Assembly (NCBI RefSeq): GCF_041260155.1
Contig: NC_091928.1
Coordinates: 47,834,637 to 47,898,636, forward strand
DNA from: Ptychodera flava
Lineage: Eukaryota > Hemichordata > Enteropneusta > Ptychoderidae
Direction of reading: 5' to 3'
Length of the DNA: 64,000 bases
Shown here piece by piece: positions 49,177 to 57,860 of the stretch (position 1 is the first letter of the stretch; each line of letters begins with the position of its first letter). A program made the position numbers and the translations under genes. The notes beneath the pieces were generated by a model, which had not been told where the DNA came from, made no database searches, and saw only the letters and a program-made list of their open reading frames with translations.

Positions 49177-50338
49177 ATGTCATACATATTCATAAATGGA
49201 CCAACTGGAAGTGGTAAGAGTTACGATGCAGTAAATTTGGATCCGTATCACGTACCAGAATTTGACACTAGTTTTTCCAGCAACATTGCCGACTTTTATA
49301 ATGGGCGCTCCCCCGTTTCGATTGCCGATTTTCAGAACCAGTTTATAGAACATACGCTTAGTTTACAATGTCAGGCTGGGAGGAGGAGGGAGGAGAGGAA
49401 ACTCCTCCCCCCTCCCTTCAGAACAATACATTATTTGTGACTCTTCCATAATTCAACATCTGACTTTTTCTCGAATCCGGGGCGTTTCCACGGAGTGGGA
49501 AGAAAAAAAGATTGTTTCTAGAGCATTTGACCATTTACCCAGTTTCATTATCATATTCAAAGATATGCCTTGGGATTATTGCAGGCGGAATGTGTTGACT
49601 CGAGCCAGGTCGTACGAAATCACCGGTACCGCCTTAGAAGAACTAGAAGAGATTCACAACAAGTTCAAACAGACTTTCTTAGAAATTTGCCACGACTACA
49701 GACTTCCATGTTTGGTAATTCGGAACGCTCTTACCCCCCTCGTTCTCAAGAATATACTTAATCCAACAATTGATACCGAGACAGTCGGACCAGTAGAATA
49801 TCCACGAGCTTTTGACTTTGGAATTGCATGGGCAGCTCACGCGATAGCGGCAGCCAGGGATTTTTAATAGACGGTTTCAAGGAGGAGGAACTTGAAAAAG
49901 CGTACTTCCCACCTGGTCAAGAACAACTAGAACAACCTCGAGTCTCACTAAAGAACCTACACAAACTTCTTAACGCTTGTGAATCTGTGTGTGCTTATAA
50001 TGCTTCGTTTGACCTACGAGCACTTGACATTATGAAACCCTACGGTTCTGTAACACGGGACTTTGAAGTTACTTGTCTATGGCTATGTCAGTTGTGTACA
50101 TTATACTTCAACCAGAACTTATCGATAAAGCTGAACAAGGGGGACTCGAAAGAACGGACTGTGGTAACATGAGAAGTCGTTTTGAAGATCTTGCAAACTT
50201 AATATGTGCCTCCGGAGGAACTGAGGGGTACCACCTCATCCACATACGGCCGAAAAAGATGCAGTAAGTGAACATTACTTACGACAGTACATGATAAATA
50301 CTTGGCCAGGTGGGGGTGGAAGCGGGGTGGTAAACTGA
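49177..50338 (+). pseudogene. Deoxynucleoside-kinase-like domain joined to a DEDD (DnaQ-type) exonuclease, frameshifted
   Basis: N-terminal part: P-loop FINGPTGSGKSYDAV at the start, then a FQNQFIEHTLSLQ helix, a DSSIIQHLTFSRIR segment where kinases of this family have their D/E-R-S motif, and a lid-like MPWDYCRRNVLTRARSYE. This order and spacing match deoxynucleoside kinases. C-terminal part: TIDTETVG (Exo I, DxE), CAYNASFDLRAL (Exo II) and HTAEKDAVSEH (Exo III, HxxxxD), the DEDDh exonuclease set. The kinase C terminus and Exo I lie in one uninterrupted frame (49565-49867), so the join is real and not an artefact of the breaks. Frame changes occur near 49400-49440, 49860, 50100 and 50200. 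Function inferred: nucleotide supply plus DNA end processing. Confidence 0.7.
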
Positions 50339-50504
50339 CACTTTCGGCTTTCAAGAAATTAAGACTTTTTCCATGGTACTTATTGAATAACTTTCGTAAA
50401 TACTTACGTTAGTACTTACGTAGTACTTGACAAGTACCATGGACAGGAACTTACGAAGTACTTACGTAGTACCAGCACAGGAACTTACGAAGTTCTAATA
50501 ACAT
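50339..50504. other. Spacer between convergent genes, with inverted and direct repeats
   Basis: TCCATGGTACTT (50370-50381) is perfectly inverted at 50432-50443. Between and after it TACTTACGTA-type units repeat, and ACAGGAACTTACGAAGT occurs twice (about 50443 and 50472). It sits exactly where the kinase-exonuclease gene (plus) and integrase (minus) converge, so a shared 3'-end role is possible. Confidence 0.5.
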
Positions 50505-51604
50505 TTTCCTCCGGCTCCCAACTATTGAAACTTTCTGGATAACCTTTCCATTTTATCAGATAATATTCTTTCCTCTAATTTTTTCGTCTTCAAATTCGTT
50601 CTACTCTGTACAGCTCGTCGCGTTCTGAAGGTGCGCTCTGAAGTTCATCGGAGTAGAAAGTGCCAAGTATTTCCTCTCCATTCAGATCTTTTATTTTGTA
50701 AACCGGTGGCGTTCCCAAGCCAGCTGCGTACACAACTTTTGAAACCACGAAAATCTCCTCTGTCCAATTTGGTAAATACCCTTTCTTAAAAGTGGTCTTG
50801 TATTTTGTAATTCGAACCCGTTCTCCCGGCTTGAATTCAGGGTTAACTCCCCGGCTGCCAACTCAGGACCGAATAGTGTATAAAATGCCTGCCAATCGTT
50901 CTCCTCTGTTACGTCCCTGGGTTTCATTTTGATACTTCCGTGAACGGTGTTATTGTAATTCTCGAGAAGTTGTGGTAGAAGGGGAGCCAGGAACGTGTCT
51001 GTTTATATGTAAAGTATTTCCACATCATCGTCTTGAGGGTCCGATTAAAACGTTCAACGACGCTAGCTTTTTTGTCACTGTAGGTGTGAAACCAATGAAT
51101 GCCTGACTCCTGGAGCCACCCCTGCATTTTTCGGTTCGTAAATTCCCGCCCTCATCTGTCTGAAGTTTGTCGGGCCTTCTCCCAGATTTCTTAATCACGT
51201 CTTGTAGCGCCTGTAACGTATTCATCAGCCGTTTTTGACTGTATCGGCCTGGCCCATGCGTATTTACTGAGCACATCGATTACTGTTAGCATGTATCGAA
51301 TGTTACGATTCTCTTTTGCGAACGGGGGAGGGAATTCCACGAGATCCGCTTGCCATTGAGAGTCTATCGATGTTACAAAAACGCGTCGGCCGCCCGAACC
51401 ACCCCCACGAGTACGAGGTACCGGTTTATGTAGATTATAAGTTAGCTGAGTTTTTAACCAGTCCTGCACCTCTTTCTTAGTAACGTGGAGTCCGCTGGCC
51501 CGTGCTGCGTCATATAATTTTTGTACACCTCCAAAACCAGTTTTCGGGTTGTAATATAATTCTCTAAGAGTACCTTCGGGGGTGCCTTCGGCTTCAGCTT
51601 CCAT
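50505..51604 (-). pseudogene. Polinton integrase (DDE) with C-terminal chromodomain, frameshifted
   Basis: Retroviral-type integrase that inserts the element and makes the 6-bp duplication. Starts at 51604 (MEAEAEGTPEGTLRELYYN). The catalytic core is visible as SQWQADLVEF (first Asp), LQTDEGGNL (second Asp) and SVVERFNRTLK (Glu), followed by a KIKDLNGEEILGTFY segment and a chromodomain (YYLIKWKGYPESFNSWEP) ending about 50505. The triad is intact, but the frame breaks near 51195, 51130, 50925 and 50590. It lies beside the ATPase on the same strand, 10 bp apart. Confidence 0.9.
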
Positions 51605-51614
51605 AATTGCTATA

Positions 51615-52210
51615 TTATACGAAAAATTTTATGTCGTACGGATGCCGTAAATGAAATACTAGTTTACTGAATGGCCTACTTTTCAATTGTCTGACCAGGT
51701 CCGTGGCCTCCCGTTCTGACACCTCCATTCCATATTCTTTAATAATAGTTTTGTTGTCTGTCTTGCTCGGTGTGTAAAATAGTACTAACATCTGTATGTT
51801 TTCCCTAAATGGTTTACTAATACTAGTATATTGTTGAGTCAGAACCCAGACAGATAGTCCGTCGTGTCTTGCGCTGAAACCAAGTTTGACTAAAACGTCA
51901 CTGCGCTTCTTCATATCTTTGGACGCGGCGCAGTCGTCGAGTACTATTAAAGTGTTTGTACCGACCCATTCGTTCCGTACGAAGGCTAGTGTATCATCCA
52001 CAGCATCGAGTCCGACTGGAAACACAAACACATTGTCATCGGTGAAAATGAATCTTTATTATACGTTTTATTGTTCATGAATGTCGGACAAATGAAAACT
52101 ATATATTCGAATTTTCCTAGGTACGGACCGGTGAGGAGATCCATTACATATTCCGTTTTGCCAGAATTTGTCGTCCAGTTACAATCATGTTGAATGGTAC
52201 AGTTGCATAC
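51615..52210 (-). pseudogene. Packaging-type ATPase (FtsK/A32-like), frameshifted
   Basis: Predicted to power DNA packaging into capsids. Walker A appears as TNSGKTEY near 52160, preceded by FNMIVTGR in another frame. Walker B appears as NTLIVLDDCAAS near 51940, followed by the sensor-like VWVLTQQYTS. Length about 200 codons as preserved, within the family range. The frame shifts once inside the P-loop (about 52167) and once near 52035. Confidence 0.82.
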
Positions 52211-52217
52211 ATCGGAT

Positions 52218-53497
52218 CTATATACTGTACATTAATGTAATGAATATTGCTAAAGATAACAAACCAATTTTACCATATTCATGAATAGGGTCTGCGCCGG
52301 TCACTGCTGCTGCCCGTTCCGAAGGCGCCTTCGGGGACCGAGTCGTGTCATTGTGAGGTGGTGGTCCTCCGGGCTCGTCCTGCCACTTCACAGGATCCCT
52401 CCCCTCCTCCCCTCCTTCCATCTCGTGTACAGCACTTTCTCGAACTTCCGTGTTTATATCACCATTCACCCCGAAGGACATAGATTCTGTTGCGTATTGC
52501 AATTCATTATTATAACCCGAGATTGCCGGGCCCGAAAGAATGACCATCTCAGACGGTAAGAGAAGTAAATTGGGTGAGACTGCCATATCAAGTTTGACAC
52601 CAGTATTCATTATTGTGTCTTGATATCGCCGATAACTGATTACTTTGTCGGTATTACGAATTTCATCTTCGAGGAGAACGCCGAATTCTTTTCGGACTTG
52701 CTGTGCACTGCCAGTATCGCCTACTATGGTACTGCGAATATTTGCTTGTGCAGCCGAGTATGCAATATACGTAGGCTTCAAGACTTTCGTTGAGGCGAGC
52801 GAGACCGGCCTTTGTCAATCCCGAGTCTCCCTTCAGAGGAATGAAACTATTATATTGTCCCTCCGATCCATCATTTCGGAAGAAATAGTAGTGCGGTCGT
52901 TCTTTGTCGGACAGTACATGTTTTTTCTTTCCAAAAATTGTATGTGTATAGAAAACGCCTCCGTCGGCGGAGAGGAAAAAGTCATGACCGTTGTATATCG
53001 CTTTTGGCTGTCGAACGGGACCACGATTAGTGTAATATTCATAACCATAACCAAGACCTTTATTTTGACCTTTCCGATAACGAAAGTCGACTTCGTTGGA
53101 CTTATATTTCCAAATTCTGTACATAGAAGTTCATATTGGACGAGATTGTACGGATTGTCGCCCGCTTTGAAGGTGGGGTATCGTCTGGAAGTGCAACGCG
53201 CATTTCGTGAAGGATACGACGTATTGTAAAATATACATGGAAACGGCAGAATGATCGTATTTGGGGCGGAAAATCCCCCCCTTCGGAACCGAAGAGATGG
53301 GCGAATGATATACCACAACCAGTAGTGCTGCACCATACGGCGAAATTTAATTGCTGGTCCCAGTATTTCATGTGCGGGCCGCCCAGCCAGACATTACTTT
53401 CTTTCGCTGATCGATGAGTGATTACGTTATCTTTGAACACATCCCGAGGATGAAAAGTAAATTTATCTGTCGGCGTTACATATATTTCTAAGTCCAT
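52218..53497 (-). pseudogene. Conserved Polinton structural-type protein, frameshifted
   Basis: About 426 codons from 53497 (MDLEIYVTPTDKFTFHPRD) through the aromatic/cysteine block DQQLNFAVWCSTTGCGIS, YNGHDFFLSADGGVFY, FIPLKGDSGLTKAGLARLNES and YIAYSAAQANIRST to a C-terminal hydrophobic helix (KIGLLSLAIFITLMYSI). The C-terminal helix suggests membrane or capsid-vertex association. Frame changes near 53290, 53170-53120 and 52780. I recognise the block as typical of Polintons but cannot name the function. Confidence 0.6.
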
Positions 53498-53784
53498 GAG
53501 AATAGGTTTTATTCCCCATTCGGTTTGGGAGGAATATCAGCATGCTGTACTGTCGGTACGCTCGTCTTATTCAATTGAAAAGCAACTGGGAATGCGTCTG
53601 TACTCATTATTCGTGTTTCTATATACAGATAGATTTAAATGGAGGAGAATTTTCCATACTTCAGAATCCCTGTCGGAACGTTAGGGGTACTAACATTCCA
53701 GACCATGTTAATATTATATTTCGGATTCAGGTTTAAACGAATTTTTTATTTTTTACTAAGAATAGATAACATACTGCAAACAAT

Positions 53785-54499
53785 GGAGAATTTAATAAAG
53801 TCATCGGCAGCGGCAAATACGCGTTCCGAAGGGTCTTCGGTGCCTTCAGACGCTCGATCCATAATAGAAACAAAGCGTGAAAAAATACTCTGTGTCATCG
53901 CAAGTGGACAAAGTAAGTTATTTTTTGGTAAGGAGATTTCAGTTGCTGACGTAGAAAAATGGGGAGATGAAACGGTGAATAAAGCATTTAAAGTCTATGA
54001 AGCGAAATACAGTTCTCTTATAAGTGATAATATCACTCAAAGTTTCATAGATCTAGGAGCCCGCGCAATAAGTCAGGTAGTTCCGATCAATGACCGAGAT
54101 AACTATGCCACTGATCTTAAAAAGGATTTTATTCTAAACAGTGAAATAAAACGATTATCAGGACGGATAGCGTACACGTGGGGGCCCATACTTGCTATAG
54201 TTTCCACCGGTTTAATTACAGGTAAACATTTAAATTTTAAAAAAATCGGGTTTAATATAGTACCTGAAATAAATGGATTCAACTTCGCAAACGGTTCCGA
54301 CTCAGCAAACGGAAACGACCTCCACACCGCAAACGACGACCTTCCCGACTCCGACACAGCGCAACATAGAGAAAGTTACAATGCCGCCGAAGCATCCAGG
54401 GAGAGTTGCTGCGGGCAAGCGACTAGCGGAATGGAACAGGCAAAACAAGGAGAAGAAACTAAAAGCAATGGAGGGGGGGAGAGGGGGGGAGGGGAATGA
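53785..54499 (+). CDS. Polinton protein with C-proximal membrane helix, open frame
   Basis: One of the few long unbroken frames in the element; start taken at 53785 (MENLIKSSAAANTRSEG) because the upstream part of the frame reads as a hydrophobic shadow of another gene. Residues about 35-130 are mixed helix; a hydrophobic stretch YTWGPILAIVSTGLITG follows. The last third is Asn/Asp/Gly-rich and overlaps the next gene in another frame, so the native end may be earlier, near 54280. A CGTTCCGAAGG motif at 53822-53832 codes for part of the NTRSEG stretch. Function unknown. Confidence 0.5.
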
Positions 54500-54872
54500 T
54501 GCGGTAGCGACAAACTGTATAAGCCTACCGCCTACAATGAAAGAACAGTGTGATAATAATTCACGCTGGTATAATAAATGTTATCTTGTTTTAGGAATTG
54601 TGGGAGTTTCATTGACTGCATTAGGGCTATATTGGGGGCGTGCTCGGCATACCCCCTGTCCTCCCCGGAAAGATGAACCGCTTCAGAAAGCGAAAAAAAC
54701 AGAGCCCGTAGCAGCTCCCTCCAGAACAGTTCCGACAGGGGTTCCGAGGGGAGGGGAGGGGGAGGGGAGGGAGAGGTTTCCAGCTCCTCTACATTGTATG
54801 AGATGGATTAACTCCCCATATTTTTATTTTTATTTTTTATTTTATATACTAGTCAGCAATCATGGATATTAA
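54273..54872 (+). CDS. Polinton basic protein with membrane helix
   Basis: Open frame starting MDSTSQTVPTQQTETTSTPQ, overlapping the previous frame by about 200 bp. A Thr/Pro-rich leader is followed by a basic segment HPGRVAAGKRLAEWNRQNKE, typical of a short conserved Polinton protein, and a membrane helix YLVLGIVGVSLTALGLYWG. Beyond about residue 145 the frame is low-complexity purine-rich repeat (54730-54780), so the true C terminus is uncertain. Confidence 0.5.
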   Translation: MDSTSQTVPTQQTETTSTPQTTTFPTPTQRNIEKVTMPPKHPGRVAAGKRLAEWNRQNKEKKLKAMEGGRGGEGNDAVATNCISLPPTMKEQCDNNSRWYNKCYLVLGIVGVSLTALGLYWGRARHTPCPPRKDEPLQKAKKTEPVAAPSRTVPTGVPRGGEGEGRERFPAPLHCMRWINSPYFYFYFLFYILVSNHGY

Positions 54873-55065
54873 AACAGTTGTAAACACAATGTACGATGGT
54901 ATTGTAATCGCAGGACTTGCGATGGGATATCTAATGATCTCCAGCAAATTTCTGAAAATAGAGGTTGGCGATCCAAGTCGACCAAATTTGACTCGATTGG
55001 CAAAATTAGGTGGTGCTACTGCTGCTGCGGTTGCGACAAAGATCTCCTTGAACAGAAAAATATTA
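54862..55065 (+). CDS. Small Polinton membrane protein
   Basis: ATG at 54862 gives MDIKTVVNTMYDGIVIAGLA and a hydrophobic helix in the first 30 residues. A second hydrophobic/Ala-rich stretch (LGGATAAAVATKI) ends about residue 65. The open frame continues to 55380, but from about 55090 it reads as upstream and N-terminal sequence of the next gene. The frame probably lost its own stop. Function unknown. Confidence 0.4.
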
Positions 55066-55158
55066 TTCCTACAGAACCTTATACTTCGTAATGGGCACCT
55101 TCGGAATAATATTCATCGAACATTTATACTTAGTAATATATACATACAACGTACAACG

Positions 55159-55884
55159 ATGATCATTTGGATTGAAAGCAAAACAGGTGAACCTGTTACT
55201 GTTAATTTTTACCCTTGTATTGACACGACACAGTTTACGAAGATAAGACTGCTAGAGTGCGGACTATATAATTCATGGCATAACATAACATCGACGAATA
55301 ATGTAATAAATATCAAGAAGGTGACCAACCGAAGAAGACTAAATCAATACGTCCAGGTAACTACAATATCGATACGTTAAACAAAGCAATCGGGTTGAAG
55401 CAAAAAATTAATTTTGAAAAACATCTGCCGACAAACCATGTTTATCTAACTTTGGCTAAAGATGTTAAAGTCTATTTCAATGCCACAGGTAGCTTCGCCA
55501 ACGTAGTCGGTTTTTCAGATAACCTGAGGACAACCCAGTTATAAAAAGTACTATTAGTCCGAAGAAAGTGATTTCTTAACAGTCACTAAATATATAGTTC
55601 ATTCAGATGTAGTCGATGTTACTGGAAATTATGTTTCATTTGGTTCGGGTGCCTCCGGAGGATACATACAGGGGAAAGTATCGAACTGTTTACAAATACT
55701 TCCCATCCGGGATACGAGAGAAATAAGTGAAAAGGTTACTTACGATTTTAAAACGGAGCAATTTCTATGCCATTGAGAAAAGGGGAGATTACATGAATTC
55801 AATGCGTATCTGGATAACAGATCAGGATGGGAACATGATCGATTTCAATAACTGGCCAATTAGCTTTTGTATTGAATTATTGTA
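55159..55884 (+). pseudogene. Polinton minor-capsid-like protein (probable single jelly roll), frameshifted
   Basis: About 240 codons from MIIWIESKTGEPVTVNFYP. Family-like elements are a VYLTLAKDVKVYFNATGS strand, a NVVGFSDN block, and the C-terminal signature INSMRIWITDQDGN-type followed by a PISFCIELL strand. Frame changes occur near 55370, 55540, 55640 and 55770. The length and C-terminal strand pattern suit the penton-type capsid protein of Polintons. The assignment rests on general resemblance only. Confidence 0.5.
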
Positions 55885-55918
55885 GTCCGAAGCGGGGCCG
55901 GTGCGTTCCGAAGGAACC

Positions 55919-56344
55919 CTATCGGAAGATAAACCATCCCACGACCAATCCTCCAGCAATATATATCATTTCATATTTCTTTTGCTCAGGACTGGGTTGA
56001 TAATAATCTGAGAATTGCGCTAACGCTTGCGCTGGACTTGACGTAGAGTTGCTTTGCACCGCTTCTGCTTCTTCCAGGATTTCTGCATCTGTATCTCTTA
56101 ATTCTGCCGCAGCATGTGCATCCTTTGCCTGATTTTCTCTTTCCCAGTCAGCCTGTAGTAATCTTTTTTCTGACCAGACGTTGCGATCATGTTCAAATTT
56201 TTCTAATGCTTTATCATGTCGGACCTTTTCTTCAATAAGAGCGTCACCATTACCGGAAAGCTTTTGCCCGATAATATTTCCTCCTGTGAATGCCGTTGCA
56301 TTTAATACAGCACCGAGAACTGTCATTCCTATAGCTGAAGCCAT
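55919..56344 (-). CDS. Polinton membrane-coiled coil-membrane protein, 141 aa, intact
   Basis: Starts at 56344 (MASAIGMTVLGAVLNATAF). Hydrophobic N terminus, then a long charged helix (EEKVRHDKALEKFEHDRNVW) typical of a small conserved Polinton protein, then a C-terminal hydrophobic helix (MIYIAGGLVVGWFIF) at the stop. It is divergent from the fibre-like gene, 64 bp away, so the two share a promoter region. It is one of the few unbroken genes in the element. Role unknown; membrane topology is inferred. Confidence 0.6.
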   Translation of the reverse strand: MASAIGMTVLGAVLNATAFTGGNIIGQKLSGNGDALIEEKVRHDKALEKFEHDRNVWSEKRLLQADWERENQAKDAHAAAELRDTDAEILEEAEAVQSNSTSSPAQALAQFSDYYQPSPEQKKYEMIYIAGGLVVGWFIFR

Positions 56345-56408
56345 GACTGTGTATTGTATATTACAAGGTATTATTTTAATTTTCACTGTATATAGGTCCC
56401 TACGGAGT

Positions 56409-57471
56409 ATGTCTGATCCAAGTGGCTTCGGTCTAGGTACAATTCGTATGCAAAATCTTGAGCTTGAAGATCTGAGTGATGTTAAAGTTAACAATAATAC
56501 TAAGATGGCTGCTAATCATAATAAGGATTACGTCCTTCGTTATAAAGACCGCGAAAAATATTTCGTTTTAGCCAATGCCGCGGCGCCACCCCACGAACAT
56601 GCTGTAGAATTTTCCGAACTTAAAGACATTGATGAAACTGTAATTGACGCCACAAAGGCTTCGAATGATTCTACTCCTTTTGCTCTGACATGGGATTCGG
56701 CTAGTCAGAAATTCATGCCTTATAATGTGCCGCGTAACATCTTAGATATATTGGATAGTGAAATTGCAGGAGGTGTTGCTGAACCACCAGGAACTCCGAA
56801 TGTGATTTATTTTGATAGCAATGTAAACAAATATAAATTGCTAGATTTTCGTAGTTGGCTTACTCCTACGAATCCATACATTGCACTTCTTGGTATACCG
56901 ATTCACCTTAAAATTAGTCCTCTTAATACAATAATGAAGGCAGATAATACACTAAGAAGGTGGATAAACGAGGGGGAGAATTATTGCTCGTATACAGCTA
57001 GCGGAGTTCCAGTTAGATTATTTTGGGACACAACTTTAAAAGAAACTGGGTCTTAAAAGTGTCGGTGATGAGGCAGCTGTTCTCACTTTACAGACAGTAA
57101 ATCAACAGATGACTGATAATATGAAAATACTTCAACATGGTACAGTTCTCATTAGATGTGTAAAGTTAGCTACTGGAGATGAATTTGACGATTTGGTTGG
57201 ATATTATGCTATGAAAACAGATAACAGAACAACTTGTGATATTATCATAAGTATTGATAAAGATCGGGGAGGGGAAATGAGTATTGAATGTTTTGTTGGT
57301 GGGAATAGAATAGAGAACGACTTAGGAACTACATTTGTACGTAGAGATAAAAGAGTGAACACTTTAGATATCAGTGTTATTCATCTGAAACGTCTCATAT
57401 TATTTGAAGTAATGGTCTTCCGTCACATTTTAAGTTCAGAGGAAATTACTAAAATTTTATCTATCAGGTGA
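56409..57471 (+). pseudogene. Modular fibre-like protein with lectin-like C terminus, one frameshift
   Basis: Starts MSDPSGFGLGTIRMQNLE. Three related modules follow, each ending in a hydrophobic-x-aromatic-charged pattern: YVLRYKDREKYFVLAN, FALTWDSASQKFMPYN and VIYFDSNVNKYKLLDF. This is the repeat style of phage tail-fibre shafts. After a single frameshift near 57049 the C-terminal 120 codons end FRHILSSEEITKIL, the closing motif of concanavalin A/laminin-G-like lectin folds. A shaft plus lectin head suggests a receptor-binding fibre; this is inference. It abuts the right TIR. Confidence 0.5.
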
Positions 57472-57475
57472 ACAA

Positions 57476-57854
57476 GTTCGCACCGATAGGAACTCCGAGT
57501 TCAGACCTCAGTCATGCAGTAGAAAAAATTCACATCAGCTAGACTCCGCGACCGGCCGGCCGGACTGACAACGGGGCTCCTTTATATAGGCTAGTTTGAT
57601 GGTGATGACTCACACGGATTTCCCGTACATGTATAAACATGTTGTGTGTGACTCAGAAGGGAATTTCCCTGCTTAGTTCAGGACAATGCACTGCTGCGCC
57701 AAAATTGTTGCGCATGCGTGAGTTCGTATATAGGTCAGGGTCACACTTTAGTTACATGGATGGTTAATTTTTCCTTCGCTTCATGTAGATAAATGAATAA
57801 AATGGGGTGTAAAATTCTTACTTCATCCCAGTTGACCACGTTTACTCTACTACT
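57476..57854 (-). repeat. Polinton right terminal inverted repeat
   Basis: 379 bp, reverse complement of 40934-41297. It holds about 30 extra bp near its inner end and lacks the CGTTCCGAAGG insertion found in the left copy. Contains the inward-facing TATA (TTTATATA at 57581-57588). Confidence 0.92.
57581..57588 (-). promoter_or_regulatory. Inward-facing TATA box in Polinton right TIR
   Basis: Complement of the TATATAAA in the left TIR. It points into the element, away from the right end. Confidence 0.5.
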
Positions 57855-57860
57855 CTAGTC
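57855..57860. repeat. Polinton target-site duplication, right
   Basis: CTAGTC, identical to 40928-40933. Confidence 0.92.

Larger units (their letters stand above)
40934..57854. mobile_element. Polinton/Maverick DNA transposon, 16,921 bp, complete ends, decayed genes
   Basis: Terminal sequence AGTAGTAGAGTAAACGTGG at 40934 is repeated inverted at 57854. The element is flanked by the 6-bp duplication CTAGTC at 40928-40933 and 57855-57860. Polintons make 6-bp duplications and begin with AG. Inside are the family hallmarks: protein-primed family B DNA polymerase, retroviral-type integrase with chromodomain, FtsK/A32-type packaging ATPase, capsid-type and minor-capsid-like proteins. Nearly all genes are broken by frameshifts or stops. 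No adenovirus-type cysteine protease was recognised. Confidence 0.95.
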
